Assembly: GCF_022539505.1 (NCBI RefSeq)
Contig: NC_061508.1
Coordinates: 339,773,484-339,837,483, forward strand
Origin: Lolium rigidum
Lineage: Eukaryota; Streptophyta; Magnoliopsida; Poales; Poaceae
Reading direction: 5' to 3'
DNA: 64,000 nt
Shown here: in pieces, positions 23,918-35,464 of the stretch
Position numbering within the stretch: the first letter of the stretch is position 1
How the letters are laid out: each line of letters starts with the position of its first letter
Translations under genes and position numbers: made by a program
Notes under the pieces: generated by a model
Databases searched by the model: none
Told to the model about the DNA's origin: nothing
The model's input: the letters and a program-made list of their open reading frames with translations, nothing else

Positions 23918-25402
23918 GGGCATCTCCAGCGGCGCGACGTAAACGGACGCTGAGCGACCGTTTGTGTCCGCCGTGACCGGAAATGCGTTTGGGGCCTGTT
24001 CCAGCGAGGCGACGCAAAGTGACCGGGCCATCCGCGGAGACGCAAACCTGGCCCAAATATGCGCCACAAACGGGCACGTAAAGTGTCCGCTCGCTTCCCC
24101 ACCGGGCCCGCCTGGCAGCGGCACAACTGCTTCGTCTTCCACGGTATTACTTCTGGGCGGCGCGCTGCAGCCTTTGTAAGGGCCGCGTTAATGGCGTGCC
24201 TCGGCTTCCACGAGCGTGCGCAGCTAGTAGGCGTTGCACTGACAGGCCATTGAAGGCGAGATGGCCTCTTAAAAGGACGCTGCCGGCGCCCATTTCCCCG
24301 ACCAAAACCATTGGCAAAATCCCACAGTAGCCACCACGCGGACGCCATGGGGAAGAAATGCTGGCCGTTCCGGAAGACGAAGAACGACCAGGAGGCTAGC
24401 GGCTCGCGTTCCGGCAAGAAAGCACGGGTCGGCCGGTACGTCCGCGTTGACCTCGCTCGGCAGCTATGGGAGGAAAATCGGCCGGTACCATGGCCGGACG
24501 CGAACTTGCCGGGAGGGGGCTGGTACCTGAACTCGCGGCGCGTGCCGGTCCCCTCCGTGCCGCGCTCGGGCCGAGAGCGGCGACAAGGTGCGGCGCCGCC
24601 GCGCGGTGTTGCCGCCGGATCTGCGGGAAGATCCGGCGTACGCGCTAAACTCCTACAACTGGATTTCCTTCGGGGCGTGGGAGTTCGACGCGCGGCGCCG
24701 CTCTGCCTACATCGCCGATGTAGACTACTTCGAGCGCGAGATCGCCGCCGAAGAAGAAGAGAACGACCACGAGGACGCGGACGAGGACGACGACGAGGAC
24801 GAGGACGACGACGTGACCGTACCGCAGTACGACCACGGCGACGGCGGACCGGCGTGGGATCCGGAGAACCAGCCGCCGGACATTTCAGAGGAGGAGGCCA
24901 TTGCCATGGCACTCGCCAACAGCGAGCAGGACGAGCTCAACGAGCTCGCTTTGTGGGACGGGCTCGCAATCCAGCTCCGCGAGTCGGCGCTCGCGCGAGG
25001 GAGGCCGGCGATTCCTCCGGCCACGCCGACGCGTTCCAACGTCCGCGCTCCGCCTCGCTGCTCCGGCGTGGGATCCCCGGCCACGACCTCCTGCCCGTGC
25101 AGCGGTACCTCCTCCACCGCCGGCGTACGAGCTTCCATGGCCGACGCCGCAGCTGATTGACCTCGTCAGCGACGATGACCAGTAGACATCGCCTATTTTA
25201 GCACCCCTTTCTGGCTTTTTTATGTCCTTTTTATTATCATGTAAATTATGGCGTATGAATGAAAAAAAAAATTATGCGTCGTGCCGCTGGAGCCACCCGA
25301 CGCAAACGGACACCCGGACACTTTCAACCATTTGGCCCGACGCAAACGGACACGACGCGTCCGTTTGGACGTCCGAAATGCATCGCGCCGCTGGAGATGC
25401 CC
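23918..25402 (+). mobile_element. Harbinger-like non-autonomous element carrying a coding region
   Basis: The ends are GGGCATCTCCAGCGGCGCGA at 23918 and the inverse CGCCGCTGGAGATGCCC ending at 25402. Both are flanked by TTA (23915-23917 and 25403-25405). Length is 1485 bp, with very GC-rich contents. No transposase is present. A gene-like ORF set fills most of the interior. Confidence 0.85.
24347..25185 (+). pseudogene. Acidic protein of unknown function inside a Harbinger-like element
   Basis: The best start is ATG 24347 (MGKKCWPFRKTKND). Three plus-strand frames are used in turn. The first is a basic N-terminus with GRYVRVDLARQLWEENRPVP and GGGWYLNSRRVPVPSVP. After a frame change near 24590 comes LPPDLREDPAYALNSYNW, then ISFGAWEFDARRRSAYIADV and a long Asp/Glu run (24740-24810). 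After a second change near 25050-25100 the protein ends with PTPQLIDLVSDDDQ at 25185. The smooth continuation across frames suggests one ancestral gene of about 280 codons with two indels. From memory, similar predicted proteins are frequent in Triticeae annotations, but I know no function. It is best read as transposon cargo, not a host gene. Confidence 0.6.
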
Positions 25403-25405
25403 TTA

Positions 25406-26433
25406 GGCGATGAGTAGCTGCGGACCTGCGGATGAGAACGTGCAAGCTGGAATGGCCCCCTGGCGGAATTGGCCGGTTCGCCGTCACGGTTTTGTTTTTG
25501 AAGTCTCTTTCACCAGAATAGGATTCTGATACCTGTCAGCAACGATGCGTGCAACTTAATCCATCCTGAGTCTTTCGGGTATGTATGTACGCCGGCATAG
25601 CACAGATAAGTGACAAGTCGCCCACGCAAGCTGCTGACGACGACGACAACTCGATCGGGGTCTCCAAAACTAGCCGTATACATCCAAACTGGGACGTTGA
25701 TTGATGATTTATGAGCTAGGAGCCGGTGGCGTGGCGGGTAAATGGATGAGGAGATAAGGCCAGCGGATCATCATTCATAAACGTCTATACCGGCTGGAAG
25801 CAATCTGGCCACAGAAGCGGAAAACATACAGGGGTTTTAATTAAACTGCTTGCTCGGAAACTAGACCAGATTTGGGGATGGAGTCGTCAGAGTTGGCCAC
25901 GAGACTGAAGAAGGTTTCGCTCTGTGTATCTAGGAGGTAGAGCTTACTTCGTTTTGGTCGTGGGAGTTATCATTTGCAAGGCCAAGCACGTTATATATAG
26001 CTACGGAAATGGACTAGAAATGTCGCAAGTGGTGACCCCAGTTGATTCTTCTAGCTAGTACTGTGAGGCATCGAATCGTAGTTGCATCGGCGCAGCTTGG
26101 CAATTGGCATCCATCCATGTTAGTTGGTCGATTGCTTCCAAGCTACAGCCCGCGATCGCTAACCAAAGCCGAAACTCAAGCACCCGACTGGCAATCTGGC
26201 ATAATGGCACGTCGCCTCACTGATCATGATAACCACGTCATGCATGGAACATGAAGAATTTCGTGACCCATTTCGATCCTGCAAAATGCCGTTACCTGGG
26301 ACGATTAATTGATCGCCGCTGGTCTGCTAGTCTATATACACCCCGCTGACAACTGTGCACATATACTACCAACAGATTTTAGAAGCTACGAAATGTACAC
26401 TTGTGATCACCATCGATACAACTGACGGCACAA
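25406..26433. other. Unassigned DNA with paralogy to 62.2-62.5 kb
   Basis: No gene was found. Segments at 25630-25700 (CAAGCTGCTGACGACGACGA) and 25795-25835 (GCAATCTGGCCACA, GCGGAAA) match 62285-62345 and 62425-62460 in the same order. The part at 26340-26435 (AACTGTGCACATATACTA) matches 35140-35240. Confidence 0.5.
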
Positions 26434-27060
26434 TTGCTCCGGCGTCATGCATGCTCCAAAAAACCCGTCATGGATCAATCAGTTAGAGCATCTCCACCGG
26501 GAAGGCCCAAATCATCAATACTGGTTTATGCATTAATATTTTCAAATTTAATGTCAGTTCAAAGCTACATGACTCTGAGCCGATTGCATCACATCCAAGT
26601 GTGGTTGAAAAGAACAGACCCAATTTACTCTATCCCAGTAACTTCGATGGCGACCACCAATGCATATCTACATATTAAGGACATGTCCAACCAAGATGGG
26701 ATAGGTGGTATATAAGTTAGCCTAGATGAGAACACTTCGGTAGAATTTAGATCGGAAAAATATTGTGCATGCATTGCAGTATGAGCCATATTGGAGATCT
26801 AGTGGGGTATACAACTAGGCTCGGGAAGGATCAGGAATTCATTTACCATTAGTCATGCAATTTGAGCTACCAGGATTATACTCTCCGGTAGTACTGAATT
26901 AAGATGATCCAGCATTAGTCATGCTAGTTAAGATTAGGCAGATGGATAGGAAACTGGCTTTGATGGATGACGTCCAAATCAACTCTCTTGTATGATGATG
27001 TAGAATAATATCCATCTTGTATACTTTGCTAAGACTCAAAAATTCTTTTATGGCACATGA
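26434..27060 (+). repeat. Local repeat family, copy B
   Basis: It shares the ordered blocks TTAATATTTTCAAATTTAATG, GATTGCATCACATCCAAGTG, GGCGACCACCAATGCATATC and GGCTCGGGAAGGATC with copies at 42.7, 46.6 and 61.1 kb. It contains the uninterrupted form of the site into which the solo LTR at 43.8 kb inserted. Confidence 0.7.
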
Positions 27061-28038
27061 GCTCCAGTGATCCATCTATATTAAAATTATTAAAAATCAT
27101 ATTTAGTTTTTAAAAACAATTGCATTTTTTAGCTTTATCAAAGATATATCCCACACGATTCCAAAATCGCAACGAGAAATTATTTTTATTATGGGCTACA
27201 TAAAAATGGCCAGATGGCATATAGAACCCCAAATCTCAAAACGTGTACCGTGGTATCGTTTAATCTCATCATCCTATCCAAAACGTGTATCGTGGTATCG
27301 TTTAATCTCAGTCATCCTATCCCTAATTCAAAACCGGTATCGCTTAAATCGTTTCGGTCTTGACGATTTATAGAAGCACAAGCCATGGCAAAATCTGATA
27401 TTGTTTAATGATTTGTAAGTTTATGATAAGTACTTAAGTACTCCATGTTATAATATACCATGAGGCCTGCTTGACTGTCACTTCTCGCCAGGGCCTAGTG
27501 TACCGGAGAATCTAATTAACAGAAGAGGTGTGCTTCGGTGCGCACCCTGTGCAAACTCGCGACTCATCGCCGAAGGGGTACGGTGGTCCCGATTTTGTTT
27601 TTTTTGTGCTGCCCGCCGAAACCCATATCCAAGCCCAGTACAAGACTCGTATGGGTATACAGGGCCTAGGCGTATCTATACGGACGACCCCACGTGCTAA
27701 GCTAATCACCGTGATTAGCTCCCATTGCATGCATCGTTTTCATCGGCCCTGGAGATCTGATCGAGCTGTTCCACGCCGTCGCTAGGTAAAATGCAAGCAG
27801 TTGTTGCCGGCCTGGCCGTCGGCGGTTGTTGCCGGCACGTCCGTCGCCGCCGGTGGTTGTTTCGCATCTCCACGCCACCCCCCGCAGATCGACGACCTTG
27901 GAAAGGCGCGCCACCGGCTCGGCATCTTCCCCGCTAGGGTTTAAAATTAGAGGTACTCATGACTTCATCTTCTAGCATAGTAAGAGGACGCAATTCTGCC
28001 GGTTTTTCAATTCTAATTATGGTCCAATACTACAGAAT
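27061..28038. other. Unassigned DNA
   Basis: No gene was recognised. A 27-bp element (ACGTGTA(C/T)CGTGGTATCG then TTTAATCTCA) occurs twice at 27240-27315. GC-rich DNA at 27730-27930 looks like a 5' leader but carries no convincing ORF. Confidence 0.35.
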
Positions 28039-28696
28039 ATGGAGAACTCTATATCTGGTATGATTGAGGAACAAAACGAGTACGTCGGCTATAATTCCGA
28101 TGACTCTGAAATGGAGGAAAATTTGCAGCACGAAGCCGGCTGGAGCGAAGACGAGTTTGATGTGAGCCACATTACTATATATTCTTGGTGCACTATTTTT
28201 CATTTCGATTACCAGCTGGTTCCTCCTGTCATAATTTATGCAGATTGCGTACGATGAATTTGATAATGATGACAACCATGGTCACCACACAGACGATCAA
28301 AATGATGAGAACCATGGTGAACACACAGACAGTCTAAATACTAGTGAGGTATGTGTAGTGACTCATAAAATGACATAAAATGATGCATGAAATGATGGCA
28401 ACTGTAAAATTTACGGTTACTAAATTTCGCGATGCATTAATAAATTTCAGGCACAATTTGACACGTAGCTTGTGTACGACTATTACGGTGAATCATTCTT
28501 GTACACTCCTTTAGATGCTTGTTTTGGTAGCTTGGATATTGTTTTAACATATAAAGCGGCAGCTTCTATTTCCTGCTGTGTTGGTACTGCCGAAGATACC
28601 CCATCTTCATGTTCTGCAAACAACCCTGATGCACAAAATAGTAATAACATATGTGTTACAGGTTGCAGCATCATTTATTTGTCAACAAAGAAATAA
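28039..28696 (+). pseudogene. Acidic hypothetical protein, three exons with premature stop
   Basis: A consistent spliced model exists. Exon 1 is 28039-28161, exon 2 is 28244-28348 and exon 3 starts at 28451. All introns are GT...AG and phase 0. The product is strongly acidic (EEQNEYVGYNSDDSEMEE, then IAYDEFDNDDNHGHHTDD, then DENHGEHTDSLNTSE). A TAG at 28466-28468 stops the model at 81 residues. The same frame stays open afterwards to 28696 (VYDYYGESFLYTPLDACFGS), which suggests a longer ancestral protein with a nonsense change. Acidic N-termini of this type occur in FAR1/MULE-related proteins, but no diagnostic domain is visible, so I do not name it. Confidence 0.4.
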
Positions 28697-29388
28697 CGAA
28701 TAAATGGTGTTACCTTTCTTTACATGGCTTTGACATTTTGCTCTAGGTTTCGCGATCACATATGGTGATCCATATTTTTGATTCTGCGATGTGTTCTGCT
28801 TTGTTTGCGCACTGGCATTGGCTTGAGGTGTAAGATCATTAATAATCTGCATGTCAAATTAGAAAACAAATGGCATAAATTAATATAACAACACAACGTC
28901 GACTATGATATAATGTAGCTAGAAGTAGTGATAAAAAAACAAAACCTTCACTTTGCCTCTTCCACGACAATGGCTTGTAGCTAGTACGACGGTGCAATAT
29001 ATGATTTTTAATTACGATTTGAATTGTTTGTAATTGAAGAATTTTTTTTTAAAATATGGTCTTTTTTGCACATTACTAGATCTGCAATGTACATAATTGA
29101 CATATCTATAATGCCACTGTCGAGTGGGGCATCAACAATTTCACAATGGTACAACCCTCATACAACAATTGTTAATGTCCAAATATGTAGACAAATAAGC
29201 TGGATATAATTCATAAGCATTCACGAACGAACTCTTCACACATTTTCATAAAAGTGTTCACGGGCTATAGTGTACCATTAAAAATAACATAAATGTGCAC
29301 CATACTAAAAGTGTACCAACAAACATGACATAAATGAAAATTTTAGATAGCTATAGTCTTCACGAGCGAAGTCTGAACCGGGTTGCTC
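28697..29388. other. AT-rich DNA, nothing recognised
   Basis: No ORF, repeat or RNA gene that I can support. A short repeat of TGTACCA(T/A)TAAAAATAACATAAATG-like sequence appears twice at 29270-29335. Confidence 0.4.
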
Positions 29389-29613
29389 TCACACACTGTC
29401 AAGCATAATCTTCAGACCACCTTCTCCTTGCTTACGGAACCAGAACACGTATTTCTGATTTTTCTTGATGCCATTCTGCCTCACCACATCCATCCAGTGT
29501 GATGTTATCATGGCACCTCCTTTTGGTACCCCTTTCTTGCATGGATGGTGATGTAAGTGGTGTTTGCATGCCATGCTGAAGCAGATCCCAAAAGATGGGA
29601 CCACTATGCACAC
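29389..29613 (-). pseudogene. Possible B3-like domain fragment
   Basis: The minus-strand ORF of 74 residues ends with ITSHWMDVVRQNGIKKNQKY followed by VFWFRKQGEGGLKIMLDSV and a stop. The W-x-x-(V/F)-x-x-N-G-(L/I)-x-x-(G/N)-(D/Q)-x-(Y/V)-x-F pattern, then a hydrophobic strand, resembles the C-terminal half of plant B3 DNA-binding domains. The upstream half lacks recognisable B3 strands, and no start in good context is visible. It could be a captured or decayed exon. The assignment rests on motif resemblance only. Confidence 0.3.
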
Positions 29614-29639
29614 ACACCGTCAGACGATCCACTGTCTTG

Positions 29640-30390
29640 ACACCTTTTTCTGACGAGAACCCTATATTTCAGGGGTCTACACCACATGAACAAGTGCATT
29701 CACACATGCAAATTGCAAAACTCATGGCTTGAAGTGTGTTAAATGACATGGTGCACCACTGCCGACAATATGGGGTCATCCCAGGGTTGGTCAAAAAAGT
29801 GCCAGAAACAGGCTCCAAAGGTAGGGTAAACGACCTCTTTTCTAAGCATGTTTTTTTTCGACCTTGTCTAAATGACCCAAATAAATTTCCTAGACATCTA
29901 CTTTATATGTATAGACTGTTTTTGAAGATTTTATTTTTTTTAGATTTTCTCTGAATTTTTTAGGAATATTTGAATATACAGCAATCTGATTGGTTGGACT
30001 CCTTTTTTTTCCTGAACACGGGTGGGGGTTCCGAGCGGGCACGCTAGGTGGACCGTTGGACCGTGTTGCGGTCTGGCCTTATGCCCGTTGTGCAATGCGC
30101 TGGCCTAGGCCTGCATGCGCGGGAAGCGACGACGAAGGCATGCATGCGCCCCGCAGCAGTGACTCAGCTATGCATGCATCGCCACGACGTCGCCATGAAT
30201 GAGCCACAAAGCCCCGTCTCAGTGCGGTCGATTCAGTTGATAGCAGACGCGCCCCCCGTTTCAGTGTTAAACCACAACGACACGGGACACCCCCTCGATT
30301 AATGTGCGAAACGGCAACGGCTACATGCTCGCGTCACTCGCGTCGTTTCATCGCCGAATAACAATCTTCGTCTCCCACACCACATTTTTC
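29640..30390. other. Unassigned DNA upstream of a small-protein relic
   Basis: AT-rich to 30010, then GC-rich to 30300. No ORF with a recognisable domain. The GC-rich part probably belongs to the promoter region of the locus at 30533. Confidence 0.35.
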
Positions 30391-30394
30391 TAGC

Positions 30395-30404
30395 CTATTT
30401 ATAC
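30395..30404 (+). promoter_or_regulatory. TATA-like box of the 30.5-kb locus
   Basis: CTATTTATAC is followed within 30 bases by a pyrimidine-rich leader (CTCTCCCACACACC), the usual layout of a grass core promoter. Confidence 0.45.
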
Positions 30405-30532
30405 TTCTACATTCCTCTCCCACACACCACCCAGCTCCACTCCAGACACGACGCCCTTCATCCTTTCCTAGAACCCCAAAGCACCACTAGAAGATTCAGT
30501 ACGTCGAACCGACCTTCGTTCGGCCGCCTACC

Positions 30533-30887
30533 GTGCCAGAGCTGCGCTACCCGCCGGGCGTCCTCGTCGAGCGCACGCTCCGTGTGTGGGCGCAATCCAG
30601 GTGGAGGAGCCCCGTCGAGCTCGCCGACGCATTCTTCACCGCCGGCTTTGCCCACCTCCCACCGGGCTCGCCGCCGATGTTCCACCTCGAGGAGGTTCGT
30701 GACGGCGTCACCCTCAAGTTGCTCACGGTCACCCTCACCAACCCGTGGGCCGCGTACGAGCTCCTCGGCCAAGTGTTCGCGGTGCGGCTGCGAGTCTATC
30801 TTCTTCACGACGTACAACATCTTCACCAACTGCGAGTGCATCTTCCCCACCGAAAACCGGATGCACTGCCTCCCCTACGAGGAGTGA
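30533..30887 (+). pseudogene. Small uncharacterised protein relic (start lost, frameshift)
   Basis: The coding sequence appears to begin PELRYPPGVLVERTLRVWAQ. The codon in the expected start position is GTG (30533-30535), and no ATG precedes it in good context. The first frame runs through MFHLEEVRDGVTLKLL to TNPWAAYELLGQVFA. Near 30785 the natural continuation moves to a different frame (SIFFTTYNIFTNCECIFPTE) and ends with HCLPYEE and TGA at 30885-30887. Total length fits about 118 codons after one indel. No known domain is evident. From memory similar predicted proteins recur in wheat, so this may be transposon-borne cargo, but no transposon ends were found. Confidence 0.5.
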
Positions 30888-30889
30888 AG

Positions 30890-32255
30890 TGTTGATGACG
30901 GTGGTCGAGTAGCGCGGCCAGGGTGGAAGAAAGTTGAGGAGGAATTTCGTGAAGCTTGTCATGCATGTTTCTCTACTTTTTAGTTTTATCGTGTTTATTT
31001 AAAATGCCGTGTTTTTATATATTGTACCGTGTCGTGTCTCTGGACTTATCTATGTAACGACGGTGGTACTTGTTTACATCCTTATTTATGTAAGTGACAT
31101 ATTTATGTAATCTAAGTCAGTCTTTATGTGTGTTCAAACCTGTTCGTCCTCAAATGACTACTATTTCTTGTACCAAATTGTTTACAAAACCCAACAAAAA
31201 AACAAAAAATTCTAATCCACTAAGACAAGAATTTTAGGTATTTTCAACTTTTTAAGTTGTTATTCATATATATTACAAATTTAGTGTTAAGATTCATATT
31301 GAATTATCTATTTCATATTCAATTAGTGAATTGTATATAATAGACTACACAAAGATCTGTGTGTTGAAAAATGCATGGGTTTAATAACCTAACGGAAGTG
31401 ATAAAATGACTATAGATACCTTTGTTACTTGTAAGTGTCAGTATGTTTCTATCCGTCCCACTGGTTACGAGACTACCCCTGCAAGATGACTTCCCATGAG
31501 GTCTGCGGTTCGAGTCGCGGCAACACCCATTTTTTGCTTCACTTTTTTTGATATTTAATATGTACCACCTGAACTTGCCTAATAGGCCTAATTTGGTTGG
31601 AGATGGCCCATTAGTCAAATCTAGATTGGGCTATCCGCTGCGATTATTGTTGCTGTCAAATGAGATAGTTGTTCCTGTTTTATATGTACCACCAGAACTA
31701 GCCTAATGGGCCTAATTGGATGGAGTTGGCCCATTAGCCAAGTCTAGATTGGGCTGCTGTCTGCTGCGAGTGTTGTAGCTGTCAAATGAGATATTTGTTA
31801 TTGTTGACTGAGAGATTTGTTGCTCTCAAGTATCACATAAGATAACAACTCCACCCTACTGCCAACACGCCGTGTTTATTTTAGATTACCCGAGGTTTTC
31901 CCCCATTTCCACTGGAAAATACCTTATCAATTATGTACAAAACGTCTGCAACACAACTGAACAAAACTGACAATACATTTCCTATAATCAAACGCTTACT
32001 TTGGCAAAATCTTTGTCACTACATCATGCTAACAGGCTAGATCAACAGCAGCAAATAGAACATGCTTACCTAGCATCCAAGCACACAACAGGGCCAAGCA
32101 TGCACAACACATCAGCATATGTAGTAAGCACAACATACACATGCTTAAACACTAAGCATACTTAATTAGAAACATAGTTCAACACAGGATTAACCAAGTT
32201 TCAACACCACAAGTACGACAGAGTTTAACACAAACAGACAACTAAAGGAAGTAGG
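30890..32255. other. Intergenic DNA with a tandem duplication
   Basis: No gene was found. A B-box-like GCGGTTCGAGTCGCGG at 31504-31519, in a tRNA-like context, could mark a SINE relic. An approximately 125-bp unit (TATGTACCACCTGAACTTGC to GTCAAATGAGATA) is tandemly duplicated at about 31558-31681 and 31682-31790 with moderate divergence. Confidence 0.45.
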
Positions 32256-32303
32256 CATCAGGTAGGCAGGCAGGTCGGCATGCAGGTAGGCAGGCAGGTC
32301 GGC
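32256..32303. repeat. 24-bp direct tandem repeat
   Basis: CAGGTAGGCAGGCAGGTCGG plus four bases is present twice head to tail, 3' of the zf-XS-like relic. Confidence 0.7.
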
Positions 32304-32321
32304 ACCATCCTCCGCATGCTC

Positions 32322-34412
32322 CTACTGCCTGGGGGCGTACTTCTTGAGGAACAGGCCGTAGGCGGCATGCTTGGCCCTGATGTGTGTGGGTGTCTGCCCG
32401 CTGCCAACACCAGTGTAGGTGGCATGCTTGGTACATGCCGAGGAAGTCCGTCGGCATTTCCTTGCGGCTGCACCAGGGGCACTTGAACCTCCCTGGGCCA
32501 AGAAGGTAGCGAATCTCCCCAGACCTAAGCCTGCGGAGAACATGCCTACTCTTCTGGTCCCTGTCCTCCCGGTCAGAACCGACTTCATCCGAAGGATCCT
32601 CCTGTGAAATGAAGTAAATTAGGTTAATTAGCTGCTATTGCATACAAACAATGTAATGACTATAAATAGAAAAGGAATGAAAACATTGCAACGTAATTTT
32701 TTGTATAAATGCACATTAGTTAGTAACTATACATACCATATCTAATTTAAACAAAAACTAGTGTTTGGAATGGAACAAGTGGCAATACCACTTGGTTAGC
32801 AAAAGAAAGGCCTAGGTGGAGATAATCATTAGGTTGACAAGGCAAACCATTGCATCTGCCCAAGCAGCTCACTCATCTGGTGACTCACCACTAGGTGAAA
32901 GAGGTGAAGACACACAGGCAATGCCCAGGGCATTACTGCCGACCTAGCAAGCCACAAGGCTATACTTGATACCTGGAAAGGATCCAGAGGATCCAATCCA
33001 TCAATATGCATGCTCAAATCACACCAATGAGCAGATGCTCAAAAGGTATTAGTCATCACTTCGTATAGACCAAGTGATGCTAGCAATATTTGAGGCAAAC
33101 AAAAACTTGGAGTGCCTAGTAGATGCAGATATGCAAAATAGTATGAAATACAAGCATATCTAAGTATACCAGATACACACAAAGCTTTGACAGCCACATA
33201 CACCACCTAGCACCACCTAGCTATTAAACCATCAGAAACCCTTATTTTCTTCATAAAACAATCATAGTGGCATTCATATGTATGATACCCTACTATGAGG
33301 ATCTATATTAATAAAAACCAACAGTTTATCCATCAAGGTGAGCAACCAGTAGCAGTAGCAAGAGCTACTGAGGTCACATCAAACCTAGTAAGCCACAGCC
33401 ATAGCATCAATCATCATAATATGGACAGATTCAGATTGTGATGAATATTAATCCAACAATAGTTGGCATCCATCCATTCTTCTCAAACAAATTGAATCAT
33501 TACCAATACACAGTTCATCAATAAAGAATTCCAGTGATTATCATTACACAGCAAGCAACCATAGTTCAATTAGTAACAATAACAACACCAAATGATCAAG
33601 TTTACAGTAGCATGACTTGCACATGACACTCTAGTGAAGGCAAAGCTCCAGTCAAGAAATCAAGGCTTCCATGCAGTGATTAACAGGTAACATCTGCAAG
33701 TATTGGAGCCACATTTCAACTTCTGTGTCCATACAATGTAGTAGCAGTTAATATAAAACATGTCTAGACATCAATTGCAACCAGACACAAGTGATAAGTG
33801 AATCATCCAGTGCCTAGAACCATATAATTGCTAGGAACCAGTCATAATAGCAAGCTAATCAAATTAGATAGCCTTATTGATCAGCAGATAGGGATTACAG
33901 GGAACCCAACCAAGCAAGAACCTAAGATGAACACTTGAGCAAGCTGAAATTCATCTCTGGAACTACTAGAAATATCAAAATGGCTTGGTACTATAAGAAA
34001 TTCACAGCATATAGACTAGCCAAAGAGAGGATTTCGTAGAAGCTTGCGAGCGAGCAAGGCATTCCAGCATGTCATCGGGGTCGGCGGAGAAATTTACCTC
34101 GGACGGGTCGGCGGAGTCGGATTCATCGAAGGTGGGCACGTCGTCGGGGCTGTTGATCTTGAGCCCCGCCTCCTTCCTCTCCCGCCTCTCCCGGTTCTTC
34201 TTGTTCTTATTCTTGCGCCGCCGCATCTGCACCTCCGTCTCGTGCGCACGCTTCTTGCTCGCCGGTGCAGCCCCCGTGGAGCCGAATCTTGCCGTCTGGC
34301 CCCAAGCGGAGCTCAGATCTGGGGCAGCTCCGGCCGCCGATGGTGCGGCCAACTGGGTGTCCTCAACCGCCGCCTCCTTGCCCTTCCCCTCCTTGCCCTT
34401 CCCCCTCTCCAT
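32322..34412 (-). pseudogene. zf-XS-type zinc-finger protein gene, frameshifted
   Basis: zf-XS fingers occur in plant SGS3-related proteins that bind RNA in small-RNA pathways. Whether this gene had such a role is unknown. Exon 1 starts at ATG 34412 and runs to about 34017. It encodes a basic nuclear-type segment (KKRAHETEVQMRRRKNKNKK) followed by an acidic region (DDVPTFDESDSADPSEV). Exon 2 is 32601-32322, preceded by an acceptor (ATTTCACAG). It carries RFKCPWCSRKEMPTDFLGMY and then, one frame over, the HA...H part (GQTPTHIRAKHAAYGLFLKK), ending in TAG. The C-x2-C...H-x-H order and the hydrophobic C-terminus match zf-XS. A one-base gain near 32428 falls between the cysteine pair and the histidines and breaks the finger. 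The donor of exon 1 is weak (GTCTAT), so another exon may be missed. The 1.4-kb intron is AT-rich with no feature seen. Confidence 0.6.
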
Positions 34413-34530
34413 GGACGAGCGCGAGCGAGCACGAGCGAGAGCGAGAGCGAGCTGTGCTGTTCTTGACCTAGGGTTTTTCCCGATTTGGGGATTGCTTTGG
34501 ATGGATGTGCTGAAGAGGACAGGGGAGAAA

Positions 34531-34542
34531 GATTTATATATC
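34531..34542 (-). promoter_or_regulatory. TATA box of the zf-XS-like gene
   Basis: The minus strand reads GATATATAAATC about 120 bp upstream of the ATG at 34412, followed by a pyrimidine-rich leader. Confidence 0.5.
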
Positions 34543-34599
34543 TCGGCGGTTCCGTCGTGGCCGCGCGTGGACACCTACGCGTATAATACATAGCGGTAT

Positions 34600-35464
34600 G
34601 GGTCATACGGGCTTGTACGTGGGCTGATAGGAACCCAGCCAAACCCGAAGTACACAGGAGATGACGATCATGCCCCCAGACCCGAAGCGGTATGAACGAA
34701 TCCTAACCGTCCATGTGTTTTCGCGATTTGGCGAGTTTGTGGTGGGTGCGTACGGAAGCAAAAGCGTTAACAGAATTATGATAAGTACTCCATGCATGGT
34801 ATATTGTTGTACTTCACTGAGAGAGTAGAGTATGGTATGCTTTTCTGTTTCTGAAGAACTCGATAATGTCTTCGTGTGCTTACTGAGGACGTGACACTCC
34901 CGGTCCACTTAGAGTCAACTGTGCACATATTTTTTTCGAAGTGAGGATTAAAACCCCGGTTTCTGCATCATGATGATGCACACGGTATTTTATTAAAAAG
35001 TTACGAGTACAGAATTTAAAACATCTCAAGCATCGCCCAGATTGATACAATAATCAACCAGCAAAAGAAACAAAGCAAAAAAAGACTACACATCAACGTA
35101 GTCGCCTATTATGTCGCCAGCCAGCCTGAGACAAGATATCAACTGTGCACATATACTACTAACAAATTGTTTAGAAGCTACGAATTGTATACTTGTGTTC
35201 ATCAGTCGGGTGGTGCCACATGAAGATCACCATCCATACAACTCACGAGGTATTGCTCGATCCGGTGTCAGGATCCATAAACGTTGATTGATCAAGCGCT
35301 CGATCTACACATGGCCACACGAATGTCATCGCGTTAATCCGCAATGTTAGTAGGCCACATGCTCGATCGATCTTTCATCGTCGTCATCGTGTGGTCTGCA
35401 GCGTTAGAATTCAATTCAAAGCGGTATATAGGGAGAAACAGACCTGTCGAACGGCTGTCTCACT
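34600..35464. repeat. Diverged local duplicate sequence around a LINE insertion
   Basis: Outside the LINE at 34931-35139, segments match elsewhere. AACTGTGCACATATACTACTAAC at 35141 onward matches 26352, and GCGTTAGAATTCAATTC with ACCTGTCGAACGG at 35402-35452 matches 50087 and 53567. No gene was seen. Confidence 0.5.
34931..35139 (-). mobile_element. 5'-truncated LINE, 3' end only
   Basis: It is bounded by a perfect 15-bp target duplication CAACTGTGCACATAT (34916-34930 and 35140-35154). The minus strand ends ...GTGCATCATCATGATGCAGA, then AACCGGGG and an A run, the same 3' tail seen in plus orientation at 40490-40530. This is textbook target-primed insertion. Confidence 0.85.

Noticed and set aside
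24311..24346. The earlier ATG at 24311 as the start of the acidic cargo protein
   Set aside because: The second in-frame ATG at 24347 starts the basic segment that reads like the conserved N-terminus; the extra 12 residues look like leader translation.
26484..26500. A fourth Harbinger-like element starting GAGCATCTCCACC
   Set aside because: Only one terminus is visible, with no partner and no target duplication.
31440..31550. A tRNA gene around GCGGTTCGAGTCGCGG
   Set aside because: A B-box-like sequence exists, but no convincing acceptor stem or anticodon arm; a SINE relic is more likely.
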